From: Microbacterium yannicii
Lineage (GTDB): Bacteria; Actinomycetota; Actinomycetes; Actinomycetales; Microbacteriaceae
DNA: 64,000 nucleotides
Direction: 5' to 3'
Assembly: GCF_024055635.1 (NCBI RefSeq)
Contig: NZ_JAMXMB010000033.1
Coordinates: 51,147-115,146, forward strand
Shown here: in pieces, positions 55,838 through 64,000 of the stretch
Numbering within the stretch: position 1 is the first letter of the stretch
Layout: each line of letters opens with the position of its first letter
Program-made: the position numbers and the translations under genes
The notes under the pieces: model-generated
What the model saw: the letters and a program-made list of their open reading frames with translations, nothing else
Told to the model about the DNA's origin: nothing
The model's database searches: none

Positions 55838-57196
55838 TCAGAGACGCTCCGCGAGAGCGACGGATGCCGCGGCCACATCCCGCGCGAGACGTCCCTCGTC
55901 GGCGGTGACCAGCGTCGCGTCCTCGACGACGGTCCTGCCGCCGACGTAGAGGCGCTTGAGTGGCGGCAGGGCGCCGAGGCCGAGCGCGGCCACCGGATCG
56001 AGGATGCCGGCGTGCTCGATGCGATCGACCTCCCACACGGCGATGTCGGCGAGCTTGCCGGGCTCGAGCGATCCGATCTCGTGCTGTCTGCCGAGCACGC
56101 GCGCACCGCCCATCGTCGCGATGCGCAGCCCGTCGCGGACGCTCATCGACTCCGAGCCGGTGCGCAGGCGGTTCATCAGCACCGATTCGCGGATCTCGAC
56201 GCCGAGCTGCCCCGACTCGTTCGAGGCCGAGCCGTCGACACCGAGCCCGACCGGAACACCGGCGTCGAGCAGCGCGCGCACCGGCGCGATGCCGGCGGCG
56301 AGCCGCGCGTTCGACGACGGGCAGTGCGCGACGCCCGTGCCGGTCGCGGCGTAGCGCTCGATCGCGGGGGCGTCGAGGTGCACGCCGTGCGCCATCCAGA
56401 CGTCGTCCCCCAGCCACCCCAGCTCTTCGAGGTACTGCGTCGGCGTCCGGCCGAAATGCTCGGCGCAATATGCGTCCTCTTCGACCGTCTCGGACGCGTG
56501 CGTGTGCAGCCGCACGCCGAGCGACCGGGCGAGCACCGCCGCCTCCCGCAGCAGGTCGGCCGTCACCGAGAACGGCGAACAGGGGGCGACCGCGATCCGC
56601 ACCATCGCGTCGAACGACGGGTCGTGGTAGCGCTCGACCGCCTCCTGCGACGCCTGCAGGGCGGCATCCGTCGTCTCGACCGCGAAGTCGGGCGGCAGCC
56701 CGCCCTGCGACTGCCCGAGGTCCATCGACCCCCGCGTCGCGTGAAGGCGCACGCCGATGGTCGACGCCGACTCGACGAGCGCGCCCACGATGTCGCCCGA
56801 CCCGCGGGGGAAGACGTAGTGGTGGTCGCCGACCGTGGTGCAGCCGGACCGCGCGAGCACCGCCATCCCGCCCGCAGCGCCCACGCCGGTGAGCTCCGCG
56901 TCGATGCGCGCCCACAGCGGGTACAGCGCCGTGAGCCAGTCGAACAGGATCGAGTCCTGGGCGTACCCGCGCGTCAGCCACTGGTAGAGGTGGTGGTGGG
57001 TGTTGATGAGTCCCGGTGTCACGAGGCACCCGCGCCCATCCACGATGTCGGCGCCGTCGCGCCAGCGGTCGTCCGCGCGTCCGGGGCCGACCGCGGCGAT
57101 GAGTCCGTCCGAGATCACGACGTGCCCGCCGGCGTGCTCGGTGGCGACGGCGTCGACGGTGACGACGTGTGCGTTCTCGATGATCGTGCGGGTCAT
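55838..57196 (-). CDS. 8-oxoguanine deaminase
   Basis: 452 residues, amidohydrolase superfamily. Metal motif LINTHHHLYQWLTRGYAQD, then TVGDHHYVFPRGSGD, LHTHASETVEEDAYC, GVAHCPSSNARLAAGIAP and GLGVDGSASNESG. It deaminates 8-oxoguanine to urate, feeding the uricase branch directly; guanine deaminase is the close alternative. Its ATG overlaps the xdhC stop (ATGA). Confidence 0.92.
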   Translation of the reverse strand: MTRTIIENAHVVTVDAVATEHAGGHVVISDGLIAAVGPGRADDRWRDGADIVDGRGCLVTPGLINTHHHLYQWLTRGYAQDSILFDWLTALYPLWARIDAELTGVGAAGGMAVLARSGCTTVGDHHYVFPRGSGDIVGALVESASTIGVRLHATRGSMDLGQSQGGLPPDFAVETTDAALQASQEAVERYHDPSFDAMVRIAVAPCSPFSVTADLLREAAVLARSLGVRLHTHASETVEEDAYCAEHFGRTPTQYLEELGWLGDDVWMAHGVHLDAPAIERYAATGTGVAHCPSSNARLAAGIAPVRALLDAGVPVGLGVDGSASNESGQLGVEIRESVLMNRLRTGSESMSVRDGLRIATMGGARVLGRQHEIGSLEPGKLADIAVWEVDRIEHAGILDPVAALGLGALPPLKRLYVGGRTVVEDATLVTADEGRLARDVAAASVALAERL

Positions 57197-58416
57197 GAGG
57201 CTCCTGCCGGGAGGGGGATGCCGCAGCCCGAGGTCGCGCGGGCGGCAGGGGACTGCGGCGCAGACGCTGTGGAGATCGTGGCGCCCGCCGACGTCTCGCT
57301 CGAGGGCGCCTGGTGAGAGGGCGACTCCGCAGCGTGCGGCGCTGCGGCGGCGCCCCTCCGGTGGAGCGGCCCGGAGCGCGTGCTCAGCGGGACACCGGAG
57401 CCTCCGTGCCGTGTGGCCACGATCTCGGCGAGCACCGAGATCGCGGTCTCCTCGGGGCTCGCGCCGCCGAGGTCGAGGCCCAGGGGCGACCGCACCCGTG
57501 CGATCTCGGCCGCCGTGACCCCGGCCTCGCGCAGCAGCGCGTTGCGGTGTGCCACGGTGCCGCGGGCTCCCATCGCGCCGACGAACCCGACGGGGAGGGC
57601 GAGGGCCGCGGCGAGGGCCGGAACGTCCAATCGCTCGTCATGGGTCAGGACGCAGACGGCCGTCCGGTCGTCCACGACGGACGCATCGAGCGCTGCCAGG
57701 TGCTCGTGCGGGAGTCCGACGACCAGCTCGACAGCCGCGGGGAAGCGCTCGCGCGTCACCAGCGTCTCCCACACGTCGCACACGGTCACGGCGAAGCCGG
57801 CGGCCGCGGCCACGCGGCACAGGGCCGCCGCATGCTCGCCGGCGCCGATGACGATGAGATGGGGTGCCGGGGCGTGCGAGAGCACGAGGACGTCGTGGCC
57901 GTCGAGGGCGCCGGCGACCACGACGGTGTCTCGATCGCGGATCGCGGTCTCGAGTGCGGCCGCCGCCTCGGACGAGCCCGCCGTCGCAGAACGCAGTGCG
58001 CGCTCGTCCAGCACCGTGCCTGCAACCGGCCCGGCGAGCACGAGCCCGACCGTGACACCGCGGCCCGCGGCGGCCGCCTCGAGCGCGTCCATGACCGGAG
58101 GCTCGGAAGGCACGGCGTAGGCCGCGACATCCACGCTCCCGCCGCAGGCGAGTCCCGCGGCGTGGGCGGCGTCGTCCGAGAACCCGAGCCGCGCGGTCCG
58201 CGGCGCGCCATCGAGGCGGGCGCCGTGCGCCAGCAGGATCGCGTCGCCTTCCACGCACCCGCCGGAGATCGATCCGATCACGCGTCCGTCCGCCGTCACC
58301 GCCATCGTCGCGCCGGCGCCACGCGGTGCGCTCCGCGCCACCCGGGTGACGGTCACGGCCGCGAGCGAGTCGCCGTCGCGCAGCAGCGGCAGCAGTTCAC
58401 GGGCACGTTCGAGCAT
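57193..58416 (-). CDS. xdhC: XdhC/CoxF-family molybdoenzyme maturation protein
   Basis: 407 residues from ATG 58416. N-terminal XdhC_CoxI domain (TVTRVARSAPRGAGATMAVT, GSISGGCVEGDAILLA) and a C-terminal Rossmann domain (LIVIGAGEHAAALCRVAAAA, GFVGAMGARGTVAHRNALL). It inserts sulfurated Mo cofactor into xanthine dehydrogenase. The last about 70 residues are Ser/Ala-rich and atypical. TAGCGT lies 6 nt before the ATG, so the start is probably leaderless; GTG 58422 would lie within the -10/+1 gap. Confidence 0.93.
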   Translation of the reverse strand: MLERARELLPLLRDGDSLAAVTVTRVARSAPRGAGATMAVTADGRVIGSISGGCVEGDAILLAHGARLDGAPRTARLGFSDDAAHAAGLACGGSVDVAAYAVPSEPPVMDALEAAAAGRGVTVGLVLAGPVAGTVLDERALRSATAGSSEAAAALETAIRDRDTVVVAGALDGHDVLVLSHAPAPHLIVIGAGEHAAALCRVAAAAGFAVTVCDVWETLVTRERFPAAVELVVGLPHEHLAALDASVVDDRTAVCVLTHDERLDVPALAAALALPVGFVGAMGARGTVAHRNALLREAGVTAAEIARVRSPLGLDLGGASPEETAISVLAEIVATRHGGSGVPLSTRSGPLHRRGAAAAPHAAESPSHQAPSSETSAGATISTASAPQSPAARATSGCGIPLPAGAS

Positions 58417-58422
58417 GCGCAC

Positions 58423-58428
58423 ACGCTA
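58423..58428 (-). promoter_or_regulatory. -10 box of the xdhC leaderless promoter
   Basis: TAGCGT on the minus strand, 6 nt (GTGCGC) before the ATG at 58416; divergent from the MobA-like gene. Confidence 0.55.
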
Positions 58429-58509
58429 GGCCCGCTGTGTTTCGTGCGGACTACGCTCAGGAAACGCCGTCGGCACCGCCGCGGCATCCCATGCGGAGGA
58501 GGCCGGTTC

Positions 58510-59100
58510 GTGCGCATCTGCGGGATCGTGCTCGCGGCGGGAGCCGGAACCCGATACGGGTCGCCGAAAGGTCTCGCGCGCACGGCGGACGGCGAGCCAT
58601 GGGTCGCTCGCGGCGTCCGGACGCTGCAGCACGGCGGGTGCGATCAGGTGCTGGTCGTCGTCGGCGCCCGTGCCGACGAGGTCGCCGCGCTCGTGCCGGA
58701 CAGCGCCCGCGTGGTCGAGGCCCGAGACTGGGCCGCCGGACTCTCCGCGTCGCTGCGAGCGGGACTGCGCGCGGCGCAGGGCTCGGCCTCCAGCGATCCG
58801 GTGACGGGAGCCGATCAGGGTGCGTTCGACGCGGTGGTCGTGCTGCCCGTCGACACCCCCGACGCGCCGGCCTCCGTCGTCCATCGCGTCATCGTGAGCC
58901 TTCGTCGCGGAGCGCCCCTCGTTCAGGGGGTGTACGGCGGTATGCCGGGGCATCCGGTGGCGATCGAGCGCTCGCACTTCGCCACGCTGAGCGACGCAGT
59001 GGAGGGTGACCGCGGTGCACGACCGTATCTCGTCACCCGCGGCGTCGTCGAGGTCGAGTGCGGCGACCTCTGGTCGGGCGCCGACATCGACCGCCGCTGA
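58510..59100 (+). CDS. MobA-like nucleotidyltransferase (Mo cofactor cytidylyltransferase type)
   Basis: 196 residues from GTG 58510, with GGAGG upstream. NTP-transferase motif GIVLAAGAGTRYGSPKGLAR, VVVLPVDTPDAPASVVH and GMPGHPVAIERSHF, as in MocA/MobA. Probably makes the dinucleotide form of molybdopterin for xanthine dehydrogenase; divergent from xdhC. Confidence 0.92.
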   Translation: MRICGIVLAAGAGTRYGSPKGLARTADGEPWVARGVRTLQHGGCDQVLVVVGARADEVAALVPDSARVVEARDWAAGLSASLRAGLRAAQGSASSDPVTGADQGAFDAVVVLPVDTPDAPASVVHRVIVSLRRGAPLVQGVYGGMPGHPVAIERSHFATLSDAVEGDRGARPYLVTRGVVEVECGDLWSGADIDRR

Positions 59101-59154
59101 CGCCAGGCGGCGCGGCTCCCACCGGTCGTCGAGTGCGGCGAACGCGCCCCTGTT

Positions 59155-59360
59155 CCGGTCGTTGAGCGAGGGAGCGCCAGCGACCGAGACGAGACGCCTT
59201 GGGTCTCCCTGTTGCCCCGGGTGCGGCGCGTTTCGTCTCGCTCGTTCCTCGCTCGCTCAACGACCGGGTGGCTCGCGTTCGTCGTGTCTTCTCGCGCGCA
59301 CGACGGCATACTCCTGTTCCGGTCGTTGAGCGAGGGAGCGCCAGCGACCGAGACGAAACG
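59155..59360. repeat. family B elements B3 (one right end plus one full copy)
   Basis: A right-end type copy (CCGGTCGTTGAGCGAGGGAG ... GAGACGAGACG, 59155-59194), then a full element: left end CGTTTCGTCTCGCTCGTTCC at 59229 and right end to GACGAAACG at 59360. This fills the 300-bp gap between the MobA-like and DUF1772 genes. Confidence 0.85.
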
Positions 59361-59399
59361 TCTCTGGTCTCGCTGCTGCCCCGGGTGCGGCGCGGGCGG

Positions 59400-59870
59400 T
59401 CAGAGCAGGAGCGTCACGATCAGGACCGCGGCGCCGAGGAAGGCGCACCAGCCGCGCACGTGGTTGCCGATCGTCCATTCGCGTGCCGTCGCCTGCCAGG
59501 TGCGCCGGGCCGCCGCGTCATCGGGCGACAGCCGCTCCACGGCGGTGTTGCGGGGGATGTGGAAGCCCGCGGTCACGAAGAAATGCGCGACGATCAGCAC
59601 ATCGCCGACGAGACGCCAGGCCGAGACCGCGCCCTGCCACGCGACGAGCTCCGCGATGGCCGAGGCGACGGCCACCGCGGTGGAGCCGACGAACAGCAGC
59701 AGGAACACCGGCCTGACGGACCGGTTGATCTGCTGCATGACACGCAGCGCCGCGTCATCGGGCGAGCGGGAGAGGCCGGGCATGACGAGCAGCGAGAAGC
59801 CGAAGTACACGCCGCCTATCGCTGCGCCGAGGAGAGCGGCCGCCGCGGCCAGTGCGTTCTGGATGTCCAC
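59400..59870 (-). CDS. DUF1772 membrane protein
   Basis: 156 residues with four helices (IGGVYFGFSLLVMPGLSR, VFLLLFVGSTAVAVASAI, GAAVLIVTLLL) and the NRSVRPVF and NTAVERLSPDDA patterns of DUF1772 (anthrone-oxygenase-like). GTG start, 16 bp downstream of the dehydrogenase stop, so probably co-transcribed. Function unknown. Confidence 0.85.
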   Translation of the reverse strand: MDIQNALAAAAALLGAAIGGVYFGFSLLVMPGLSRSPDDAALRVMQQINRSVRPVFLLLFVGSTAVAVASAIAELVAWQGAVSAWRLVGDVLIVAHFFVTAGFHIPRNTAVERLSPDDAAARRTWQATAREWTIGNHVRGWCAFLGAAVLIVTLLL

Positions 59871-59886
59871 GTTCCGTCCGCCGAGG

Positions 59887-60819
59887 TCAGGCGCCGAGCA
59901 CCACGTTCAACGGCGGCTCACCCGCGACCAGGCGTTCGATCTGCGTGCGCACCAGCTTCGCGACGCGCGGGCGCATCGCGCTGGAGGCGCCGCCCACGTG
60001 CGGCGTGATGAGCACGCCCGGGAGGCTCCAGAGCGGGTGTCCCTCGGGCAGCGGCTCGGGATCGGTGACGTCGAGCGCGGCGCGGATGCGGCGACGGCCG
60101 ACGTGATCCACGAGCGCCTCGGTGTCGATGAGTGAGCCGCGGCCGACGTTGATGACCAGCGCGCCGTCGGGCAGGGCCGACAGGAACGCGTCGTCGACCA
60201 GCTTCTGGGTCGCGGCGCCGCCGGGCAGCGTGAGGATCACGATCTCGGCGTGGGGGAGCAGTGCCGGCAGCTCGTCGATGCCGTGCACGGCGACGCCGTC
60301 CTCGTCGCGCGCATGCGAGGCGACGGGCGTGAGCTCCACCTCGAAGGGTTCGAGACGCGCGGCCACGGCCTTGCCGACGCCACCGTATCCGAGCAGCAGC
60401 ACACGGCGGTCGGCGAGGCTCTGCGCGAAGACCGGTGCCCACCGGCCGGCGGCCGTGTCGACGGCGAACCGGTCGAAGTGACGCTGCGCGGCGATGGCGA
60501 GGCCGACGGCCAGCTCCGCCGTGGAGGTCTCGTGCACGGAGGCCGCGTTGGCGAAGGTGAGGCCTGCCGGCAGGATGTCGGCGACGCCGTCGTATCCGAT
60601 CGACTGGCCCTGCACGAGCCCGACCTCGACTCCCTCGAGGCGCTCGAGCACGCGCGCCATCGACATGTAGGGCGGCACGACCATGTCGAAACGCTCGCGC
60701 GGGGCTGCGGCATCCATCGGCCATACCACCAGCTCGACGCCGGCGGGGAGCTCCCCGAGATCGGCGGCGAGTTCTTCGGTGGGGACGCTGACGACGAGAT
60801 TCGGGATGCCGGTGCTCAC
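59887..60819 (-). CDS. D-isomer-specific 2-hydroxyacid dehydrogenase
   Basis: 310 residues. NAD-binding motif VLLLGYGGVGKAVAARLEPF, catalytic Arg in VINVGRGSLIDTEAL, Glu region in LDVTDPEPLPEGHPLW and His in ITPHVGG. It may act as a glyoxylate/hydroxypyruvate reductase; glyoxylate is part of the adjacent purine pathway, but this link is inference. GTG 60819 is preferred over 60828 because TAGCGT lies 7 nt upstream. Confidence 0.92.
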   Translation of the reverse strand: MSTGIPNLVVSVPTEELAADLGELPAGVELVVWPMDAAAPRERFDMVVPPYMSMARVLERLEGVEVGLVQGQSIGYDGVADILPAGLTFANAASVHETSTAELAVGLAIAAQRHFDRFAVDTAAGRWAPVFAQSLADRRVLLLGYGGVGKAVAARLEPFEVELTPVASHARDEDGVAVHGIDELPALLPHAEIVILTLPGGAATQKLVDDAFLSALPDGALVINVGRGSLIDTEALVDHVGRRRIRAALDVTDPEPLPEGHPLWSLPGVLITPHVGGASSAMRPRVAKLVRTQIERLVAGEPPLNVVLGA

Positions 60820-60826
60820 CCTGTCC

Positions 60827-60832
60827 ACGCTA
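60827..60832 (-). promoter_or_regulatory. -10 box of the dehydrogenase leaderless promoter
   Basis: TAGCGT on the minus strand, 7 nt before the GTG at 60819. Confidence 0.5.
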
Positions 60833-60924
60833 CCCGCGCGGTGCGGGTCGGGCGTCCCCGGGCGGCGCTACGCTCTCGCCCAGCGAGCGCCGTCGCTCGA
60901 GCGGCGCTGGCAGAGGAGGCGGAC

Positions 60925-61356
60925 GTGGTTCCTGAGATCAATTACTGGGCGGTGCTGATCGCAACAGCGTCGAGCATGGTCGTCGGCTCGATCTGGTACA
61001 CGCCGAAGGTGTTTGGCACCCGATGGGCGAGACTCGCGAACGTCGACATGGATCGGCCGGGCGCGAGCGCCGTCGTGCCGATCGTCGTCACCGTCGTCGT
61101 GAGCTTCGTCACAGCGTGGGTGCTCGCCGGCGCGTCGTCGATCGCGTGGCACTTCTACGGCGGCAGCTACCTCTGGTCGGCGCTGGCCACCGGCGTCATC
61201 CTGTGGGCGGGCTTCACGGCCGCGCGGTTCATCACGCACGACCAGTTCGAGGGCAGGCCGTCGTCGCTCACGGTGCTGAACATCGCCCACGAGCTGGTGA
61301 CGATCGTCATCATGGCGCTCATCATCGGCGTCTGGCCGCCCGCCGGCACGGTCTGA
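60925..61356 (+). CDS. DUF1761 membrane protein
   Basis: 143 residues, four helices. The pattern SSMVVGSIWYTPKVFGTRWA is diagnostic for DUF1761; C-terminal NIAHELVTIVIMALIIGVW. GTG 60925 with GAGGAGG upstream. Function unknown. Confidence 0.88.
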   Translation: MVPEINYWAVLIATASSMVVGSIWYTPKVFGTRWARLANVDMDRPGASAVVPIVVTVVVSFVTAWVLAGASSIAWHFYGGSYLWSALATGVILWAGFTAARFITHDQFEGRPSSLTVLNIAHELVTIVIMALIIGVWPPAGTV

Positions 61357-61373
61357 GCCATCCGACTCCACGC

Positions 61374-61438
61374 GAGAGTGCAGCCGGTGGACGAGGGATA
61401 GGGAACGCCCCTACCCCTCGGCGCCGAGATGCACTCTC
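61374..61438. terminator. long bidirectional stem-loop
   Basis: GAGAGTGCA / TGCACTCTC outer arms with a second inner stem (GAGGGATAGGG / CCCTACCCCTC), between convergent DUF1761 and purQ. Confidence 0.65.
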
Positions 61439-61458
61439 ACGGAAGGGGACGCCGCGGC

Positions 61459-62166
61459 TCAGGCCGCCGCGCCGACCACGGCGGCGATGGCCGAGGTGAA
61501 GAACGACAGGCCGTCGACGCCCGACCGCATGGCGACCGCGGTGTCGGGGCCGAAGCCCGGCTCGACCGCGTGCTCGGGGTGCGGCATCAGGCCGACCACG
61601 TTGCCGCGCTCGTTGGTGATGCCGGCGATGTCACGGAGCGAGCCGTTGGGGTTGACCCCGACGTACCGGAACACCACGAGGCCTTCGCCCTCGAGACGAT
61701 CGAGCTCGTCCTCGGAGGCGATGTACCCGCCGTCGGCGTTCTTCAGCGGGATGACGATCTCCTGGCCGGAAATTAAATCGCTGGTCCACGCCGTGTCGTT
61801 GTTCTCGACGCGGAGGCGCTGGTCGCGGCGGATGAACTGCTGGTGCGCGTTGCGGATCAGGCCGCCGGGCAGCAGGTGCGCCTCGACGAGCATCTGGAAG
61901 CCGTTGCAGATGCCGAGGACGGGCATGCCCTGGGCCGCGGCATCCTTCACCTCCGACATGATCGGGGCGAGCGCCGCGATCGCGCCGGCGCGCAGATAGT
62001 CGCCGTAGCTGAAGCCGCCAGGCAGGACGAGTCCGTCGACGCCGTCGAGGTCGTGCGAGCCGTGCCACAGGGCGACCGGCTCGCCGCCCGCGATCTCGAT
62101 CGCGCGCTGCGCGTCGCGGTCGTCGAGCGAGCCGGGGAAGGTGATGACGCCGATGCGGGCGGTCAT
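61459..62166 (-). CDS. purQ: PurQ, FGAM synthase glutaminase subunit
   Basis: 235 residues, class I glutamine amidotransferase. Catalytic Cys in [29 protein letters not shown] and the His-Glu end [13 protein letters not shown]. It supplies ammonia to PurL (about 57 kb away). Overlaps purS by four bases. Confidence 0.97.
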   Translation of the reverse strand: MTARIGVITFPGSLDDRDAQRAIEIAGGEPVALWHGSHDLDGVDGLVLPGGFSYGDYLRAGAIAALAPIMSEVKDAAAQGMPVLGICNGFQMLVEAHLLPGGLIRNAHQQFIRRDQRLRVENNDTAWTSDLISGQEIVIPLKNADGGYIASEDELDRLEGEGLVVFRYVGVNPNGSLRDIAGITNERGNVVGLMPHPEHAVEPGFGPDTAVAMRSGVDGLSFFTSAIAAVVGAAA

Positions 62167-62411
62167 TCCACGACCTCGATGCCGACGACGTCCTCGATCA
62201 CCGCGTTCGACAGGATCTCGTCGGCGATGCGCTGGGCCTCGGCGAGCACCTCGTCGGTGACCTCGCCCTCGACGGTGAGCTCGAATCGCTTGCCGATGCG
62301 CACGGCGCTGAAGTCCGAGACCCCGAGGCGTGCGAATGCGCCCGAGACGGCCTTTCCCTGCGGGTCCAGAAGCTCGGCCTTGGGCATGACGTCGACGACG
62401 ATGGTGGGCAT
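62163..62411 (-). CDS. purS: PurS, FGAM synthase small subunit
   Basis: 82 residues: [33 protein letters not shown] and a long C-terminal helix. It bridges PurL and PurQ. ATG 62411 with GGAG upstream; the long open frame in front of it is the control region of the next gene. Confidence 0.95.
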   Translation of the reverse strand: MPTIVVDVMPKAELLDPQGKAVSGAFARLGVSDFSAVRIGKRFELTVEGEVTDEVLAEAQRIADEILSNAVIEDVVGIEVVE

Positions 62412-62519
62412 GTGATAGCTCCGGATGTCGCGGGCAGGGGTCCCCTCCAGTCTACGGGCCGCGGCATCCGTCGTATCGACGCCCGGATTTCCGGGCCGTG
62501 ACGCAACCGTGACCAAACC

Positions 62520-62590
62520 GTGGGAGCGCTCCCTTGACTTCGTGGGAGCGCTCCCGTAGCGTGACCTCTCGATCGATGGGACCGCTCCCA
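62520..62590 (+). promoter_or_regulatory. promoter with three LacI-type operators
   Basis: TTGACT (62534-62539), 17-nt spacer, TAGCGT (62557-62562). TGGGAGCGCTCCC occurs at 62521-62533 (just upstream of -35) and at 62543-62555 (within the spacer), and TGGGACCGCTCCCA at 62577-62590 downstream of +1. Repression is expected to be tight, by a LacI-family protein not obviously encoded here. Confidence 0.9.
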
Positions 62591-62664
62591 CGGTCGCACC
62601 ACGGCACGGATCGCTCCGGGCCGAACCTGCAAACACACGACCCTGACAACACAAAGGAGTGACA

Positions 62665-63939
62665 GTGAACGCACGCGCCTTCCGCAGAAGCGCTGTGGCA
62701 ATCGCCGCATTCTCGGCTTCGGCCATCGTTCTCGCCGGCTGCGCCAGCAGCAGCGGCAACGACGACGCCGGCAGCGAAGACGGCCAGATCACGCTGACCC
62801 TGGCGACCTTCAACGACTTCGGCTACGACGATGAACTCCTCCAGGAGTACATGGACGAGAACCCGAACGTGAAGATCGTCCACAACAAGGCGGCCATCAC
62901 CGATGACGCCCGCACGAATTACTTCGCGAAGCTCGGCAAGGAAGGCCTGGCCGACATCGAGGCCGTCGAGGTCGACTGGTTCGCCGAGGCGATGCAGTAT
63001 TCCGACCTGCTCGCCGAGGTGCCCGACAGCGCCAAGGGCCGCTGGGTCGAGTGGAAGGAAGAAGCAGCGACCGACGCCGATGGGCGTCTCGTGGGCTTCG
63101 GCACCGACATCGGACCGCAGGCCGTCTGCTACCGCGCCGACCTGTTCGCCGCCGCCGGACTGCCCTCCACGCCCGACGAGGTCGCCGGCGCGATCGACGG
63201 CGACTGGGACACGTTCTTCGACCTGGCCGACCAGTACAAGGCCGCGACCGGCAAGCCGATGATCGACGCCGCGAACTCCGCGTTCCAGGGCATCGTCAAC
63301 CAGATCGAGTTCCCGTACGACGAGCCCGACGGCACCGTCGTGGCGACCGACAACCCGGACCTCGAGGCGGCGTACAACCTCGTCGTCGAGCGTGGCATCC
63401 CCAACTCGGCCTACTCGGGCCAGTGGTCGGACGACTGGAACGCCTCGATGGCCAACGGCGAGTTCGCGGCGATGCTGTGCCCGCCGTGGATGCTGGGCAT
63501 CATCTCGGGCAACGCGCCCGAGGTCACCGGCTGGGAGATCGCCAACGCGTTCCCCAACGGCGGCGGCAACTGGGGTGGCTCGTACCTGACCGTCCCGGCC
63601 AACGGCAAGAACGTCGATGAGGCGCTCAAGCTCGCTGACTGGCTGACCGCTCCCGAGCAGCAGGAGAAGACCTTCGTCAACGTCGGCGCGTTCCCGAGCG
63701 CCATCGACGCGCAGGCCGCTCCCTCGATCACGGACTCGACGAACGAGTACTTCGCCGACGCCCCGACCGGCTCGATCTTCGCGGAGCGGTCGGACGCGAT
63801 CACGGTCACGCCGTACAAGAGCGCTGACTACTTCAAGTACAACACCGCGCTGCAGGACGCCATCACCCGTGTCTTCGACGGCACGGAGGACGCCCAGACG
63901 TCGTGGGACAACTACGTCGCCGAAGTCGAAGCGTTCTGA
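62665..63939 (+). CDS. sugar ABC transporter substrate-binding lipoprotein
   Basis: 424 residues, MalE/UgpB-like family. Signal peptide with lipobox IVLAGC, then a Ser/Asp/Gly linker and binding domain (ITLTLATFNDFGYDDELLQE, YFAKLGKEGLADIEAVEVDW, GFGTDIGPQAVCYRADLFAA). GTG 62665 is preferred over 62659 because AAAGGAG then has a 6-nt spacing. The permease genes presumably follow beyond the window. Controlled by the three-operator promoter. Confidence 0.92.
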   Translation: MNARAFRRSAVAIAAFSASAIVLAGCASSSGNDDAGSEDGQITLTLATFNDFGYDDELLQEYMDENPNVKIVHNKAAITDDARTNYFAKLGKEGLADIEAVEVDWFAEAMQYSDLLAEVPDSAKGRWVEWKEEAATDADGRLVGFGTDIGPQAVCYRADLFAAAGLPSTPDEVAGAIDGDWDTFFDLADQYKAATGKPMIDAANSAFQGIVNQIEFPYDEPDGTVVATDNPDLEAAYNLVVERGIPNSAYSGQWSDDWNASMANGEFAAMLCPPWMLGIISGNAPEVTGWEIANAFPNGGGNWGGSYLTVPANGKNVDEALKLADWLTAPEQQEKTFVNVGAFPSAIDAQAAPSITDSTNEYFADAPTGSIFAERSDAITVTPYKSADYFKYNTALQDAITRVFDGTEDAQTSWDNYVAEVEAF

Positions 63940-64000
63940 TCGGTCGACACCGATGACATGTCCGCTCGCGCGGCCATGATCTGACAGCAGTACCGGGGTG
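63940..64000 (+). other. intergenic start of the next gap
   Basis: Contains a small dyad (TCGGTCGACACCGA) right after the stop; no gene start seen before the window ends. Confidence 0.4.

Overview
The window is high-GC actinobacterial chromosome. Protein similarity recalled from memory, purS/purQ/purL, stand-alone sufS-sufU, an actinobacterial kdpFABC-DE set and constant use of GGATGCC/GGCATCC point to Microbacteriaceae, most likely Microbacterium or a close relative. I see no rRNA, tRNA, prophage, IS transposase or CRISPR array.

Layout. 0-2.5 kb: tail of an unknown gene, two paralogous membrane-anchored coiled-coil proteins, two small proteins. 2.6-4.9 kb: purL. 5.1-8.1 kb: autoregulated ArsR regulator with three AHSA1/SRPBCC domains and an alpha/beta-hydrolase. 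8.1-10.3 kb: fatty acid desaturase and TerC. 10.4-11.6 kb: frameshifted AbiEi/DUF559-like gene between two 70-bp direct repeats. 11.6-19.8 kb: complete Kdp potassium system (46-aa ORF, kdpF, A, B, C, D, E). 19.9-22.3 kb: an atypical small island flanked by a 68-bp imperfect repeat. 22.3-23.7 kb: RHH protein plus DUF4097 protein. 23.9-25.7 kb: sufU/sufS. 25.8-29.1 kb: KimA-type potassium importer and a VanZ-RDD protein. 29.2-33.3 kb: M20 amidohydrolase, LacI regulator, GH13 glucosidase. 33.7-34.2 kb: apt.

34.5-59.1 kb is a nearly complete oxidative purine-degradation island: MobA-like and XdhC maturation proteins, 8-oxoguanine deaminase, fused xanthine dehydrogenase plus FAD subunit, uricase, 5-hydroxyisourate hydrolase, OHCU decarboxylase, allantoinase (fused to an acetamidase/formamidase domain), allantoate amidohydrolase, ureidoglycine-glyoxylate aminotransferase, an HpxZ-HpxY-like fused amidase, two NitT/TauT-type ABC importers and an XRE-cupin regulator. 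Two matching dyads (TTAAGnnATnGCTTnA) sit in front of the two divergent halves and are good operator candidates. The gene content suggests urate -> allantoin -> oxalurate -> oxamate -> oxalate.

59.4-64 kb: DUF1772, 2-hydroxyacid dehydrogenase, DUF1761, purQ, purS, and a sugar-binding lipoprotein behind a promoter with three LacI-type operators.

The most unusual feature is a set of palindrome-ended repeat elements (family A, ends CTTCGACAGGCTCAG / CTGAGCCTGTCGAAG) with internal tandem expansions of 20, 21 or 54 bp. They occur between genes and, in frame, inside kdpB, sufS and xanthine dehydrogenase, adding about 39, 15 and 156 residues. A second family (B) has the same architecture in intergenic sites. 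A second recurring pattern is that at least eleven genes start with no leader: a TAnnnT -10 box lies 6-8 nt before the start codon.
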